NCBI RefSeq assembly: GCF_018474025.1
Contig: NZ_JAHCTA010000004.1
Location: forward strand, 310,001-374,000
DNA from: Alteromonas oceanisediminis
GTDB taxonomy: Bacteria > Pseudomonadota > Gammaproteobacteria > Enterobacterales > Alteromonadaceae
Direction of reading: 5' to 3'
Length of the DNA stretch: 64,000 nt
Part shown: positions 1-10,921 of the stretch, in pieces
Numbering within the stretch: position 1 is the first letter of the stretch
Layout of the letters: every line of letters starts with the position of its first letter
Notes under the pieces: model-generated
Database searches by the model: none
What the model was told of the DNA's origin: nothing
What the model saw: the letters and a program-made list of their open reading frames with translations, nothing else
Position numbers and translations under genes: made by a program

Positions 1-959
<959 letters not shown>

Positions 960-967
960 TATCGCTC

Positions 968-992
968 GGCAGGGGCTGCTCCCTGCCCTTTT
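968..992 (+). terminator. Rho-independent terminator after gapA
   Basis: GGCAGGG (968-974) pairs perfectly with CCCTGCC (981-987) around a 6-nt loop, followed by CTTTT. It lies 9 bases after the gapA stop codon. Confidence 0.85.
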
Positions 993-1062
993 AGCCGAAT
1001 ATCCGATCGTCTTTTACGCGCGAGTGACGCCTTTCACTTACCGCTAAAATCAGGTCTGTTGC

Positions 1063-1899
1063 ATGTCTTTTTATAAAATCGAGAACTTATCTGGGCTGTC
1101 TGTCGTTTCTGTGGAAACCCCACACGCTAGCGCCACTATCAGTTTGACCGGCGCACAGGTGCTTAGCTTTGTTCCCAAACATGATCATCGCGAACGATTG
1201 TGGCTCAGCCCGCAAGCAATCTTGGATGGATCTAAACCTATTCGCGGCGGAATACCCGTATGCTGGCCGTGGTTTGGTGCTAGGCCTGACGATATCGACG
1301 GTTTGGAAGCCGATACATCGTCTCATGGTGTCGCGCGCACAGCCCAATGGCAGTTGTCTGCTCAGCATCAAGCGGATAATGGCACCGTTTCATTGACTTT
1401 TACGCCAGAAAACGCGTTTGAGACACCGCTGGTGCCTACGATTCATATCAGTATTCGACAAGCTCTACGCATCACGTTAACCACACTCAATTCGGCGAAT
1501 ACAGCCAGCACGTTTTATGCAGCTTTACACACGTATTTCCGGGTTGAAGACATTCATAAAACAGCGCTTAGAGGTATTGAACAGCCGTACTTCGATAAGC
1601 TTACTGGCACCAACAGCAATCAAGCTCCTAGCCCCTACATCATTACGGCAGAGACTGACAGAGTTCACCATGGCGGAGCGAGCCGCATCGCGCTTTTTCA
1701 TGGCACGAGTGACACGTTGATTGAATCATTTGGAGGCGACAGTACCGTGGTATGGAATCCGTGGATCCGAGGAAGTCAAGCGCTGGGCGACATGCCCGAT
1801 GATGGCTATCGCACCCTGTTGTGTGTAGAGACGGCTCGCACACAACACGGTGTCATCGGCGCTGGAGATGAACATCAGCTTACACAAGTGATTACTTGA
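1063..1899 (+). CDS. yeaD: D-hexose-6-phosphate mutarotase, YeaD family
   Basis: Predicted to interconvert alpha and beta anomers of glucose-6-phosphate, feeding the beta-specific Zwf encoded nearby. The 278-residue length matches the aldose-1-epimerase-like YeaD family. Visible family motifs are RLWLSPQA, the substrate-loop segment IRGGIPVCWPWFG, SSHGVAR (histidine of the active site), FYAALHTYF and VVWNPW near the C-terminus. It follows the gapA terminator and so probably has its own promoter. It converges on eda with 2 bases between the stops. Family assignment is firm; substrate preference is inferred from the family. Confidence 0.92.
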   Translation: MSFYKIENLSGLSVVSVETPHASATISLTGAQVLSFVPKHDHRERLWLSPQAILDGSKPIRGGIPVCWPWFGARPDDIDGLEADTSSHGVARTAQWQLSAQHQADNGTVSLTFTPENAFETPLVPTIHISIRQALRITLTTLNSANTASTFYAALHTYFRVEDIHKTALRGIEQPYFDKLTGTNSNQAPSPYIITAETDRVHHGGASRIALFHGTSDTLIESFGGDSTVVWNPWIRGSQALGDMPDDGYRTLLCVETARTQHGVIGAGDEHQLTQVIT

Positions 1900-1901
1900 T
1901 A

Positions 1902-2555
1902 TCAGTCAGCGCTTGCTTGGCTCACTGCATCTTTAGCGAGTTGAGTGATCTTGTCCCAATCGCCGTTCGCGATGGCATCATCAGGCGCCAGCCATGATCC
2001 TCCAACACAGGCTACATTTGGCAGCGCCAAATATTCCAGATAGTTGCTGGGGCTGATCCCCCCGGTAGGACAGAACGTTACATCAGGGAACGGGCCACCA
2101 ATTGACTTAATAGCCTTAATACCTCCCGACGCTTCGGCAGGGAAAAACTTTAAGTAACTGTAGCCAGCGTCTTTGGCTTTCATCAGGTCGGAAATGGACG
2201 AAATACCAGGGATTAGCGGGATCGAGCCCTGTGTTCCCGCCATCAAGAGTTCCGCTGTCATGCCGGGACTGATAGCAAATTTAGCCCCTGCCTCGGTGAC
2301 GTCTTTTAGCTGCTGTGCATTAGTTACCGTACCCGCGCCGATGATAGCGTCTGGCACCTCGTCGGCTATTTTACGGATAACCTCAAGTGCGGCTGATGTA
2401 CGCAAAGTCACTTCCAAAACCTGTATACCGCCTTTCATTAACGCTTTTGCTAATGGAACTGCATGGGCAACGTCGTGGATCACGAGTACGGGCACTACTG
2501 GCCCTGCGGCAAATATTTCTGCGGGCGATATTGTCCAATTGTTTGTCATGCTCAT
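1902..2555 (-). CDS. eda: KDPG/KHG aldolase (2-keto-3-deoxy-6-phosphogluconate aldolase)
   Basis: Cleaves KDPG to pyruvate and glyceraldehyde-3-phosphate, the last step of the Entner-Doudoroff pathway. It has 217 residues, the normal size for a class I KDPG aldolase trimer subunit. The catalytic glutamate motif LEVTLRT, GAGTVTN, and the Schiff-base lysine in [11 protein letters not shown] are present, as is the phosphate-binding CPTGGIS. The start codon overlaps the glk stop as ATGA, so the gene is translationally coupled as the last gene of zwf-pgl-edd-glk-eda. A second in-frame ATG lies two codons in. Confidence 0.97.
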   Translation of the reverse strand: MSMTNNWTISPAEIFAAGPVVPVLVIHDVAHAVPLAKALMKGGIQVLEVTLRTSAALEVIRKIADEVPDAIIGAGTVTNAQQLKDVTEAGAKFAISPGMTAELLMAGTQGSIPLIPGISSISDLMKAKDAGYSYLKFFPAEASGGIKAIKSIGGPFPDVTFCPTGGISPSNYLEYLALPNVACVGGSWLAPDDAIANGDWDKITQLAKDAVSQASAD

Positions 2556-3505
2556 AAACTCGCTGTTTGTTGTGTTAAATACGCTCCGGCACCTAATAAG
2601 CCATGATCAGGTTCAGAGATTAAGAATGTCGGTATGGGCTTCACGTAATGTTCAAACTGGCCTTTTCGCTCAAAACAGCGTCGAAAATCGCCCTGTTGCA
2701 GTACATCCAATAAACGCAATGCAATACCACCTCCGATGAACACCCCACCTGTTGTGGCCAGATTAAGTGCCAGATTGCCGGCAAAGTGACCAAGAATACG
2801 ACAAAATTGCTGCACCGTTTGTACACACACAGCGCATGTGCTGTCTGCTGCCGCCTGCGTAATCTCTGCGGCTTGACTATGCACAGCATCGACACCGGCA
2901 TGCTCGGCAAGTGCTCGATAAATATTCACGATACCGCGGCCAGACATCACCTCTTCCGCAGATGCCCGCCCGTATTGTTTAAACAGGTAGCGCCAGATAA
3001 TGACGTCAGTCTCGTCGCCCGGCGCAAAATCAACATGCCCACCCTCGCCATCCAGCGTTTGCCAGCCTGCGGGTGTCATTGTCATGTGCTCTACGCCTAA
3101 CCCTGTACCCGGGCCAAACACCGCGATATTGCCAGTAGGCGAACGCGCACCTGCACCCAATTGCACAAGTTGATGCTCCTGCAATACCGGCAACGAGTGT
3201 GCTACAGCCGTAAAGTCGTTAATCACACCTAACCAATCTAACCCAAAATGCGCTTGCAACTGCTGCTTCGAGAACTGCCAGCTATGATTAGTCATTTTTA
3301 CCCAATCATTATGGGTGGGGCACGCAATCGCAATACAGCCAGATGAAAACGTGTGTTCAGGCGTATCATCAAAATACCGTTGGATCGCCAATGCGATGGA
3401 GTCGAAATCAGCACAGAGGTACTTTTTAATATGAGACAATTCACCGTTCTCAAGAACGGCAAGGCGGATATTGGTACCGCCTACATCAGCAACAAAAGCA
3501 GCCAT
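2552..3505 (-). CDS. glk: Glucokinase, E. coli Glk type
   Basis: Phosphorylates glucose with ATP to glucose-6-phosphate, the substrate of Zwf, so the operon encodes the whole route from free glucose. The ATP-binding motif [14 protein letters not shown] sits at the N-terminus. [11 protein letters not shown] carries the catalytic aspartate, and GPGTGLGVE and [10 protein letters not shown] are family signatures. I place the start at the ATG at 3505, one base after the edd stop, giving 317 residues. A TTG seven codons upstream would extend it into edd with residues that do not look like the family. Coupling to edd and eda (4-base overlap) implies one transcript. Confidence 0.95.
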   Translation of the reverse strand: MAAFVADVGGTNIRLAVLENGELSHIKKYLCADFDSIALAIQRYFDDTPEHTFSSGCIAIACPTHNDWVKMTNHSWQFSKQQLQAHFGLDWLGVINDFTAVAHSLPVLQEHQLVQLGAGARSPTGNIAVFGPGTGLGVEHMTMTPAGWQTLDGEGGHVDFAPGDETDVIIWRYLFKQYGRASAEEVMSGRGIVNIYRALAEHAGVDAVHSQAAEITQAAADSTCAVCVQTVQQFCRILGHFAGNLALNLATTGGVFIGGGIALRLLDVLQQGDFRRCFERKGQFEHYVKPIPTFLISEPDHGLLGAGAYLTQQTASL

Positions 3506-3506
3506 G

Positions 3507-5330
3507 TTATTGCTCTTGCCCCACAAACAAAGAACACGCGCCCTGCTCTGCGCCCGTCAGTGTCGACCGCATGCCCGCAAACATCTCACGCCCCATACCA
3601 ATTTGATGTAGCGCGATATCAGAGTTCTTCGCTGCTCGCTGAGCCAATTCAGCGTCATCAACATGCAACGTCAATGCACCGGTACGGGTATTAATTTCAA
3701 TCATGTCGCCATTTTCGACCTTCGCCAGCAACCCGCCTTTCAACGCCTCTGGCGTGACGTGAATAGCCGCTGGCACTTTTCCTGACGCGCCTGACATTCT
3801 GCCATCGGTGACCAGTGCGACCTTGTAACCACGATCCTGCAACACGCCCAAAGGCGGTGTCAGCCTGTGAAGTTCCGGCATACCAATTGCCGCCGGCCCT
3901 TGAAAACGCACCACGACGATACAGTCCTTGTTCAACGCGCCCGATTTAAACGCCTCATCCAACTCAAACTGATCTTCAAACACGACTGCAGGGGCTTTGA
4001 TGTGGCACTCAGGCGCTCGTAGCGCCGACGTTTTCATCACGGCCCGGCCTAAATTACCCTCAAGGACTGATAAGCCACCGTCTGGTTTAAACGGTTTGTC
4101 TACGGTGGCTAAGACGTCGGTATCCAAAGAAGCTTTTGGTCCATCCTGCCAAACAAGCTCACCATCTCGTAGCATAGGCTCCTTGGTATAACGATCCAGC
4201 CCATCACCACAAATCGTTTTCACATCGTTATGCAATAAACCGGCGTCTAGTAAGGTTTTAAACAACAGTGACATCCCGCCAGCAGCGGTAAAATGATTGA
4301 TGTCCGCCGAGCCGTTGGGATAAATGCGCGTCAGCAATGGCGTTGCGTTAGATAATTCTGAGAAATCGTCCCAATTCACAATATAGCCTGCTGCTCTGGC
4401 AACCGCGACCAAGTGCATCGTGTGATTGGTTGACCCACCCGTAGCGAGTAATGCGACCAACCCATTCACCACGGCTTTGGCATCAACAATTTGGCCAATC
4501 GGTGTGTAGTTGTCCCCCAAATCCGTTAAGCGCGTAGCTTGCACGGCTGCCGCACGCGTTAGCGCGTCACGCAATGGCGTACCCGGATTGACGAAGGATG
4601 AACCGGGTAAATGCAGCCCCATCATTTCAACAACCAACTGATTGCTGTTTGCCGTACCGTAGAACGTACAGGTTCCCGCGGAATGGTATGACTGAGATTC
4701 AGCTTCGAGAAGCTCTTCGCGACCTACTTTACCCTCAGCATATGCCTGGCGAACACGCGCCTTTTCTTTATTGGGGAGCCCTGAAGGCATAGGCCCGGCA
4801 GGGACAAAAACCGTGGGAAGGTGACCAAAACTGAGTGCGCCGAGCAATAACCCTGGCACGATCTTGTCACAAATTCCCATCATTAACGCGCCATCAAACA
4901 TATTGTGCGACAAGGCTACAGCGGTGCTCATTGCAATAACATCGCGACTCATCAGGCTCAAATCCATACCAGGGTTACCTTGTGTCACCCCGTCACACAT
5001 GGCTGGAACGCCGCCCGCAAACTGTGCAACACTACCCACAGCCTGAACCGCATCTTTCACTATCTGCGGATAATGCTCATACGGTTGATGTGCCGACAAC
5101 ATGTCATTGTAAGCAGACACAATCGCAATATTGGCTTTTGTCATGCTGCGCAAATCTGATTTATCGCTGCTGTTACACGCTGCAAAACCATGTGCTAAGT
5201 TACCGCAGGACAAAGCGCCGCGGTGTGGCCCTTGGCGGCGCGCTGTATTGATTTTATCCAGATAAGCGGCTCGCGTCTTCTGACTGCGCTCAATGATACG
5301 TTGCGTGACATCATGTATTTGTGAATTCAT
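3507..5330 (-). CDS. edd: 6-phosphogluconate dehydratase
   Basis: Dehydrates 6-phosphogluconate to KDPG, the committed Entner-Doudoroff step. At 607 residues it is full length for the IlvD/Edd family. Iron-sulfur-linked cysteine motifs MCDGVTQG and GICDKIVPG, the family segments [17 protein letters not shown] and [13 protein letters not shown], and the C-terminal [17 protein letters not shown] are all present. The initiating ATG follows a GGAGAAGCACA-like leader. The 10-base gap to pgl and 1-base gap to glk place it in the middle of the operon. Confidence 0.97.
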   Translation of the reverse strand: MNSQIHDVTQRIIERSQKTRAAYLDKINTARRQGPHRGALSCGNLAHGFAACNSSDKSDLRSMTKANIAIVSAYNDMLSAHQPYEHYPQIVKDAVQAVGSVAQFAGGVPAMCDGVTQGNPGMDLSLMSRDVIAMSTAVALSHNMFDGALMMGICDKIVPGLLLGALSFGHLPTVFVPAGPMPSGLPNKEKARVRQAYAEGKVGREELLEAESQSYHSAGTCTFYGTANSNQLVVEMMGLHLPGSSFVNPGTPLRDALTRAAAVQATRLTDLGDNYTPIGQIVDAKAVVNGLVALLATGGSTNHTMHLVAVARAAGYIVNWDDFSELSNATPLLTRIYPNGSADINHFTAAGGMSLLFKTLLDAGLLHNDVKTICGDGLDRYTKEPMLRDGELVWQDGPKASLDTDVLATVDKPFKPDGGLSVLEGNLGRAVMKTSALRAPECHIKAPAVVFEDQFELDEAFKSGALNKDCIVVVRFQGPAAIGMPELHRLTPPLGVLQDRGYKVALVTDGRMSGASGKVPAAIHVTPEALKGGLLAKVENGDMIEINTRTGALTLHVDDAELAQRAAKNSDIALHQIGMGREMFAGMRSTLTGAEQGACSLFVGQEQ

Positions 5331-5340
5331 TGTGCTTCTC

Positions 5341-6042
5341 CTAGGGTGCCCACATCAGCGTGACTACCGCTTTGTCGACAACAGCTTTAATCGGTTTTTC
5401 CTGCTCGTTAGCGCTGCGTAAAGCGTCATGCAAAACGGTGCGCTTTTTATCCCCTGTCAGGTGCAGGAATATATGCTTCGATTCAACCAGCGCTGGCAAT
5501 GTGTAGGACATTCGTTGGTGCGGTGCTGTTTTGGGTTCAGTTGCAATAAAGCGCTGCCCCGACTGCATGTTTAAGCCCTGTTCAATTTGATCGCAACAGG
5601 GAAACAATGACGCCGTATGCGCGTCTTCGCCCATACCGAGGATCAAAACATCAAAAGGCATACGAGGTTGTTCAGACGAGCTGGTTAAATGCTCAACCGC
5701 ATCAAATGCATTGTCATGTGAGGTTTTCAACGCAAAGAATCGTGCATCAGCGGCACGGCCTACCAATAGATTTTCACGCACCAGTTTTTCGTTACTGTCG
5801 GGGTGATCACCATTAACCCAACGTTCGTCAGCTAGCGTCACCACCACCTTAGACCAGTCAATCGCTAACTGACTGAGTGTCTGGAACAACGCCAACGGCG
5901 TTCGCCCACCACTAACCGCGATGGATGCCGCGCCGTTCAGTTCAATCGCCGTCGACAAAATGCTGCCTATCTGTTGGGCAAAATCGGCGTTTAGCGCATC
6001 AGGTGTTTCAAAGTTGTTTTCAACAAGTGGCATAGCAGTCAC
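5341..6042 (-). CDS. pgl: 6-phosphogluconolactonase, DevB/Pgl type
   Basis: Hydrolyses 6-phosphogluconolactone made by Zwf. Its 233 residues fit the SOL/DevB family rather than the beta-propeller YbhE type. Recognisable motifs are [20 protein letters not shown] and [13 protein letters not shown]. The reading frame opens with a GTG directly abutting the zwf TAG stop. An ATG three codons later (6033) is an alternative start that would shorten it to 230 residues. Contiguity with zwf supports strict co-expression. Confidence 0.95.
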   Translation of the reverse strand: MTAMPLVENNFETPDALNADFAQQIGSILSTAIELNGAASIAVSGGRTPLALFQTLSQLAIDWSKVVVTLADERWVNGDHPDSNEKLVRENLLVGRAADARFFALKTSHDNAFDAVEHLTSSSEQPRMPFDVLILGMGEDAHTASLFPCCDQIEQGLNMQSGQRFIATEPKTAPHQRMSYTLPALVESKHIFLHLTGDKKRTVLHDALRSANEQEKPIKAVVDKAVVTLMWAP

Positions 6043-7545
6043 CTACTTCTTTGATTTTTTGCTGGACACTCGGCTTTCATACCAAGCGCGATTTTCTCTT
6101 GCAAGCAGGCCTATAGAATCAACCGGGCCCCACGTACCCGCCTGATAGGGCTCTGGTGGTTCGTTACTACCAGCCCATGCGGCCAGGATTGAGTCGACCC
6201 ACTTCCAGGCTTGCTCTATTTCATCTCGACGCACAAACAAAGCCTGATTACCGCGCATCACTTCCAATAACAACTTCTCGTACGCGTCTGCAATCCGATC
6301 ATCCGCAAACGCTTCTGAGAAACTTAAATTGAGCTTCGACTTTTGCAAATCCATCGAGCCAGAACTATTCAGCCCTGGCACTTTATTCATCACGGTGATT
6401 TCAACGCCTTCATCGGGTTGTAAGCGGATCACCAGTTTGTTTGGCGGCAAATTCGCGAAACTGTCGCCGAATAGGTTGTGCGGCTGGCGCTTAAAGTAAA
6501 TCACGATTTCACTGACTTTGGTCGGCATACGTTTGCCGGTACGTAAGTAAAAGGGAACCCCTGCCCAGCGCCAATTATCAATTTCAACTTTCAGCGCAAC
6601 AAAGGTTTCGGTTGAACTCTCGGTATTGGCGTCAGGCTCTTCAAGGTATCCCGGCACCTCGGTCCCCTTGACAAAACCATTGATATACTGGCCTCGAACG
6701 GTAGATTTTTGATAGTTGGTCGAATTGATGGGACGAAGCGCTTTCAACACTTTCAGTTTTTCATCACGAATACTGTCTGCATCCAATGTCGTTGGGGGCT
6801 CCATGGCGATTAAACTAAGCACTTGCAGCAAATGATTCTGCACCATGTCACGCATCTGACCCGCTTCATCAAAGTAACCCCAGCGCCCTTCTATGCCCAC
6901 GGACTCAGCAACACTGATTTGGACATGATCAATACAGTTATGATCCCAGTTGGTCGCAAAAATAGAGTTCGCAAATCGCAAGGCAATAAGATTAAGAACC
7001 GTTTCCTTCCCGAGGTAGTGGTCAATGCGGTAAATTTGATTCTCTGAAAAGTATTCCGCGACTTGTTCATTGATGACTTTAGACGACGCGAGATCGTGGC
7101 CGATGGGTTTTTCCAACACAACGCGAACACTGCTGTCGATAATACCGGCTGAATTCAAGCCACGGCAGATGTCCCCATAAATTGACGGCGGCGTGGCAAG
7201 ATAACACACCATAGTGCGGCCAGGATCAACGTGATCACTAAACTGCTGATAACTTGCGCTGTCTTTCATATCCACTTGCACATAATCCAAGCGCGCCGAA
7301 AAACGTTGCCAAGTGTCGTTACACAGCGTAGCCCCTGAGAACTTTTCGATGTTAGCTTTGACTTGAGCCGTATACTCTTTGATATCGATATCCTGGCGAG
7401 CCACACCAATAATTTTCGTATCTGGATGGATTAACTCGACTTTATCCAATTGATACATTGAGGGAAGTAATTTGCGACGGGCCAAATCGCCTAGCGTGCC
7501 GAAAAGTACGAAGTCGCACGGCTCGGAAGAATTTTCAAATACCAT
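6043..7545 (-). CDS. zwf: Glucose-6-phosphate 1-dehydrogenase
   Basis: Oxidises glucose-6-phosphate to the lactone, yielding NAD(P)H. It is the first gene of the leftward Entner-Doudoroff operon. The 500-residue protein has the N-terminal nucleotide fold (FGTLGDLARRKLLPS, where the family usually has GASGDL), the active-site signature RIDHYLGKETVLN and the substrate-binding region PFYLRTGKRMP. The lysine/serine-rich tail is unremarkable. Upstream lies a 314-base divergent region shared with hexR that carries several inverted repeats, listed separately. HexR control is inferred from these sites and the gene pair. Confidence 0.97.
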   Translation of the reverse strand: MVFENSSEPCDFVLFGTLGDLARRKLLPSMYQLDKVELIHPDTKIIGVARQDIDIKEYTAQVKANIEKFSGATLCNDTWQRFSARLDYVQVDMKDSASYQQFSDHVDPGRTMVCYLATPPSIYGDICRGLNSAGIIDSSVRVVLEKPIGHDLASSKVINEQVAEYFSENQIYRIDHYLGKETVLNLIALRFANSIFATNWDHNCIDHVQISVAESVGIEGRWGYFDEAGQMRDMVQNHLLQVLSLIAMEPPTTLDADSIRDEKLKVLKALRPINSTNYQKSTVRGQYINGFVKGTEVPGYLEEPDANTESSTETFVALKVEIDNWRWAGVPFYLRTGKRMPTKVSEIVIYFKRQPHNLFGDSFANLPPNKLVIRLQPDEGVEITVMNKVPGLNSSGSMDLQKSKLNLSFSEAFADDRIADAYEKLLLEVMRGNQALFVRRDEIEQAWKWVDSILAAWAGSNEPPEPYQAGTWGPVDSIGLLARENRAWYESRVSSKKSKK

Positions 7546-7645
7546 TATTCATAACCTCATGCCTCGAAGGCTTTATCATTTTAACGGGTAGTAGCACTCA
7601 GGCTGTCTGGTCGCATCACTGCCACGAGCCGTTCTCAATGAGGGC

Positions 7646-7707
7646 ATTACCGCCTATCAATACAGTAAACAACAAATGTTGTAATTTTACAACTTAAAGG
7701 CGGTAAT
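7646..7707. promoter_or_regulatory. zwf operator region: 10-bp inverted repeat enclosing a 16-bp palindrome
   Basis: ATTACCGCCT (7646-7655) and AGGCGGTAAT (7698-7707) are perfect inverted copies with centres 52 bp apart, about five helical turns. Between them lies GTTGTAATTTTACAAC (7678-7693), with perfect 7-bp arms. The inner element resembles the TTGT...ACAA HexR sites known in Pseudomonas but has a 6-bp rather than 7-8-bp gap. The whole lies 100-160 bp upstream of zwf. That it is a HexR or other repressor site is inference. Confidence 0.55.
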
Positions 7708-7762
7708 TGTTGTTAGATTTGCGCCAATCTTACCCTGTTCCGACCCTCATTTTGATCACTGC

Positions 7763-7777
7763 TGTCAAAAAATTACA
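7763..7777. promoter_or_regulatory. Probable HexR site in the zwf-hexR intergenic region
   Basis: TGTCAAAAAATTACA matches the gammaproteobacterial HexR pattern TGTAAT-N3-ATTACA at all but two positions and keeps the TGT-N9-ACA spacing seen at the pykA and ppsA sites in this window. It lies 83 bp upstream of hexR, suggesting autoregulation. Confidence 0.5.
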
Positions 7778-7859
7778 GGTTTTCGTTTTTTTTTAACCTC
7801 AAATGATAGACTATGACAGCATCGCATCCTTTTTATTATAGTAATAACAAGCGACCACC

Positions 7860-8711
7860 ATGAATATTCTTGAGAAAATAAACGAGCACAAGAGTTCTTT
7901 TAGCAAGTCTGAACGCAAAGTCGCCGAAGTTATTTTGGCGAACCCGCAAACGGCGATACACAGCAGTATTGCAACATTGGCAAAGATGTCAGATGTCAGT
8001 GAGCCGACGGTCAACCGATTCTGCCGACGCTTAGATACCAAGGGATTCCCCGATTTTAAATTGCACCTTGCGCAAAGCCTTGCGAACGGCACTCCCTACG
8101 TCAATCGGCATGTGGACGAGAATGATGGTCCGGCCGAATACACCAATAAGATTTTTGAATCCACCATGGCGTCGCTGGAAGTCGCTCGTCAATCGGTCGA
8201 CATTCAAACCATAAATCGTGTTGTTGACCTACTTACACAGGCACAAAAAATCTCGTTTTTTGGGTTGGGTGCATCGGCGTCCGTTGCACATGATGCGCTG
8301 AATAAATTTTTCCGTTTCAATGTGCCGGTCGTGTATTTCGAAGACGTTGTGATGCAACGTATGAGTTGTATGAATTGCACTGAAGATGATGTGGTGGTGC
8401 TTATCTCCCACACGGGACGAACTAAAAGCCTGGTCGAAATTGCCGCCATTGCACGGGGTAACGATGCGACGGTGGTTGGTATTACGTCGGCCGATAGCCC
8501 ACTGGCAAAAGAATGTAATTATGTGTTGTCGCTGGAAGTCCCTGAAGACACAGACATGTATATGCCGATGGCGTCACGCATTGCTCAACTCACGCTGATT
8601 GATATCCTTGCAACGGGCTTTACCTTGCGCAGAGGCAACAAGTTCAGAGAAAACCTGAAACGTGTCAAAGACACACTGCGTAGCTCTCGCTACGACAAAC
8701 GAGAAAACTGA
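7860..8711 (+). CDS. hexR: HexR, RpiR-family transcriptional regulator of central carbon metabolism
   Basis: Its 283 residues comprise an N-terminal RpiR helix-turn-helix (about residues 1-77, with SKSERKVAEVIL and SEPTVNRFCRRL) and a C-terminal SIS sugar-phosphate-binding domain (about 125-255, with FFGLGASASVAHDA and VLISHTGRTKSLVEIA). HexR in Pseudomonas, Shewanella and Vibrio senses KDPG and controls zwf, edd/eda, gap, pyk and pps genes. Here it sits divergent to the zwf operon and immediately upstream of pykA, its usual place. The ATG start is preceded by AACAAGCGACCACC, a weak ribosome site. A perfect hairpin follows the stop. Confidence 0.95.
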   Translation: MNILEKINEHKSSFSKSERKVAEVILANPQTAIHSSIATLAKMSDVSEPTVNRFCRRLDTKGFPDFKLHLAQSLANGTPYVNRHVDENDGPAEYTNKIFESTMASLEVARQSVDIQTINRVVDLLTQAQKISFFGLGASASVAHDALNKFFRFNVPVVYFEDVVMQRMSCMNCTEDDVVVLISHTGRTKSLVEIAAIARGNDATVVGITSADSPLAKECNYVLSLEVPEDTDMYMPMASRIAQLTLIDILATGFTLRRGNKFRENLKRVKDTLRSSRYDKREN

Positions 8712-8723
8712 TCAACGCCAGCC

Positions 8724-8750
8724 GGCAACTTATTTGTTGAATAAGTTGCC
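8724..8750. repeat. Perfect 11-bp hairpin after hexR without a T-tract
   Basis: GGCAACTTATT (8724-8734) pairs perfectly with AATAAGTTGCC (8740-8750) around a 5-nt loop. It begins 13 bases after the hexR stop. AAAACC follows on the + strand, so it is not a classical intrinsic terminator. It could be a 3' mRNA stabiliser, a processing site or an operator upstream of pykA. Confidence 0.6.
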
Positions 8751-8793
8751 AAAACCATCTCAGCTAGACTAGTATAAATGTAATAAAATTACG
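8746..8793 (+). promoter_or_regulatory. Putative pykA promoter with HexR site just downstream of the -10
   Basis: TTGCCA (8746-8751), an 18-bp spacer and TAGTAT (8770-8775) form a plausible sigma-70 promoter. TGTAATAAAATTACG (8779-8793) begins 4 bases after the -10 and matches the HexR consensus except the last base. That position would fit repression of pykA by HexR and relief by KDPG. The promoter is a prediction; the palindrome is plainly visible. Confidence 0.6.
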
Positions 8794-8854
8794 TAATAGT
8801 ATTTCATAATTTCATTTCCTTTCATTAGATTCGACGATAAAGGCAGCTAGCGTT

Positions 8855-10291
8855 ATGACGAGAAGAACCAAAATCCTGGCAACCCTAGGTCCAGCAACGG
8901 ATACGCCTGAACGTATTGAAGCCATTTTGCGCGCTGGTGCAAATGTAGTCCGAATGAACTTTAGCCACGGCAACCCGGAAGATCATATTGCTCGAGCCAA
9001 TAAAGTCAGAGCCGCCGCCAAAAAACTTGGCATCTATGTGGCAATTCTAGGTGATTTGCAAGGGCCTAAAATTCGCGTTTCGCGCTTTAAAGATGGTGCG
9101 ATTAAATTAGCGCAAGGCGACGCCTTCGTATTAGACGCCGAGCTGGATAAAGACGCCGGGTCTCAGGCGTCTGTTGGCATTGACTATAAAGCGTTACCCG
9201 ATGATGTGGGTGCTGACGATATATTGTTGCTTGATGATGGGCGTATTCAACTCAAAGTCGAACGCGTCGAAGGGCGTAAAATCATCACCACAGTAACGGT
9301 TGGTGGTAAACTTTCCAATAACAAAGGTATCAATCGTCAGGGAGGAGGCTTGTCTGCTGAAGCGCTCACAGCAAAGGACAAGGAAGATATTAAGACAGCC
9401 GCAAAGATTGGTGTCGAGTATTTAGCAGTGTCTTTTCCCCGTAGCAGCGCAGATTTAAATTATGCACGAGAACTTGCTCAGCAGGCAGGCAGTAACGCAA
9501 AGATTTGTGCCAAAGTAGAGCGGGCTGAGACGGTTGAGAGTGACGAAGCCATGGACGACATTATCAGCGCATCTGATGCGGTTATGGTGGCGCGTGGAGA
9601 CCTCGGTGTAGAGATTGGCGATGCAGAATTGGTTGGTGTGCAGAAGAAGCTGATCGCCCGCTCCCGCCAACTCAATAAAGTGGTTATTACTGCAACCCAA
9701 ATGATGGAGTCGATGATTGACAGTCCAATGCCGACTCGCGCAGAAGTGATGGACGTTGCCAATGCTGTATTGGATGGAACAGACGCTGTTATGCTTTCGG
9801 CTGAAACAGCAGCGGGTAATTTCCCCGTTGAAACGGTACAGGCTATGGCACGCGTGTGTGAAGGCGCTGAAACCCACCCCAGTGTTAAAATATCCAAACA
9901 CCGACTTGACGAATTTTTTACTTCTGTCAGTGAAACAACGGCGATGTCGGCTGTGTATGCCGCCAATCACCTACCTGATATTAAAGCCATCGTGGGCTTG
10001 ACGGAAAGCGGTAATACCACCAAGCTGATGTCGCGGATCACCACGTCGCTGCCCATCATAGCGCTTTCTCGGCACGTCGACTCACTTAACACAATGGCGC
10101 TGTATCGCGGTGTTCAACCGATATTGTTTGACTCACGGAACAGCGCGCCTGGTGAATTAAAACAAGATGTCATTAATGTATTGAAATCGCATGGTCTGGT
10201 GAAAACGGGTGACCAGTTTGTGATGACGTACGGCGATGAGATGGAAACGGTTGGTGCTACCAACGCGCTGAAGATAGTGCAGGTGAATTAA
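8855..10291 (+). CDS. pykA: Pyruvate kinase (PykA type)
   Basis: Converts phosphoenolpyruvate and ADP to pyruvate and ATP. The 478-residue sequence follows E. coli PykA closely from memory: [14 protein letters not shown] at the N-terminus, [33 protein letters not shown], the active-site segment AKVERAE with the catalytic lysine, [12 protein letters not shown], and ATQMMESMI. The C-terminal effector domain is intact. PykA enzymes are activated by sugar monophosphates, which suits an Entner-Doudoroff organism. It is downstream of hexR behind its own predicted promoter with a HexR-like site. Confidence 0.97.
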   Translation: MTRRTKILATLGPATDTPERIEAILRAGANVVRMNFSHGNPEDHIARANKVRAAAKKLGIYVAILGDLQGPKIRVSRFKDGAIKLAQGDAFVLDAELDKDAGSQASVGIDYKALPDDVGADDILLLDDGRIQLKVERVEGRKIITTVTVGGKLSNNKGINRQGGGLSAEALTAKDKEDIKTAAKIGVEYLAVSFPRSSADLNYARELAQQAGSNAKICAKVERAETVESDEAMDDIISASDAVMVARGDLGVEIGDAELVGVQKKLIARSRQLNKVVITATQMMESMIDSPMPTRAEVMDVANAVLDGTDAVMLSAETAAGNFPVETVQAMARVCEGAETHPSVKISKHRLDEFFTSVSETTAMSAVYAANHLPDIKAIVGLTESGNTTKLMSRITTSLPIIALSRHVDSLNTMALYRGVQPILFDSRNSAPGELKQDVINVLKSHGLVKTGDQFVMTYGDEMETVGATNALKIVQVN

Positions 10292-10304
10292 ATTAATGCG
10301 TAAT

Positions 10305-10859
10305 TTATGAACCCAACTGCCTGAAATAATCTGCCGCACGTTTTGCAGGTCTATCTCGCGGTGCCAGTGGTGTACTTCCCAAGTAAAGGAAACCGACTAA
10401 CTCGTCTTCGTTAGCAATACCTAATTCGGACTTCACCACTTCACACTGTGCGTAGGGGCCTGTACGCCAAACACCCCCAAACCCCTGCGCAAAGGCAGCC
10501 ATTTGCATCGCATGAACAGCACAAGCTGCGGATTCGACCTGCTCTATCCACGGGACTTTATCGTGTTGGGTATACTTGGTCGCGGCAATAATGATCATCG
10601 GCGCTCGATGAGGCATTTCGGCCGCTCTGGCAACAGCAGAATCGTCTAACTGTTGATGCTTGGCAGATTTTACGAAAATCTCGCCTAGTCGACTTAAGCC
10701 ATCCCCCTCAGCAATAATAAATTGCCACGGTGTCAGAGCAGCATGATCCGGAGCACGCAGCGCTGCTTGCTTAATGTTGTCCAGTTGTTTGCCACTGGGC
10801 GCTGGGCTTTGCAACCGCGGTTGCGATTGACGACCCAATAATAATTCTAATGCATTCAT
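10305..10859 (-). CDS. NAD(P)H nitroreductase, YdjA family
   Basis: A 184-residue single-domain FMN-dependent oxidoreductase. N-terminal basic residues (LLLGRQSQPRL), AALRAPDHAALTPWQF, and the segment AFAQGFGGVWRTG followed by FLYLGS are characteristic of the YdjA subgroup of minimal nitroreductases. The physiological substrate is unknown in this family. It converges on pykA with 13 bases between stops. It is monocistronic, about 60 bp downstream of the leftward doxX gene and possibly co-transcribed with it. Confidence 0.88.
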   Translation of the reverse strand: MNALELLLGRQSQPRLQSPAPSGKQLDNIKQAALRAPDHAALTPWQFIIAEGDGLSRLGEIFVKSAKHQQLDDSAVARAAEMPHRAPMIIIAATKYTQHDKVPWIEQVESAACAVHAMQMAAFAQGFGGVWRTGPYAQCEVVKSELGIANEDELVGFLYLGSTPLAPRDRPAKRAADYFRQLGS

Positions 10860-10921
10860 GACAGTAGATTAGCAAGTAACAAGGCGTATTGAAACCAGCG
10901 TGTGTTGATCTAGGCTAGGCC

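Noticed and set aside
7678-7693. 16-bp palindrome as a definite HexR site
   Set aside because: The TTGT...ACAA gap is 6 bp, shorter than the 7-8 bp known in Pseudomonas and the N9 form seen at pykA; kept as an operator of uncertain owner.
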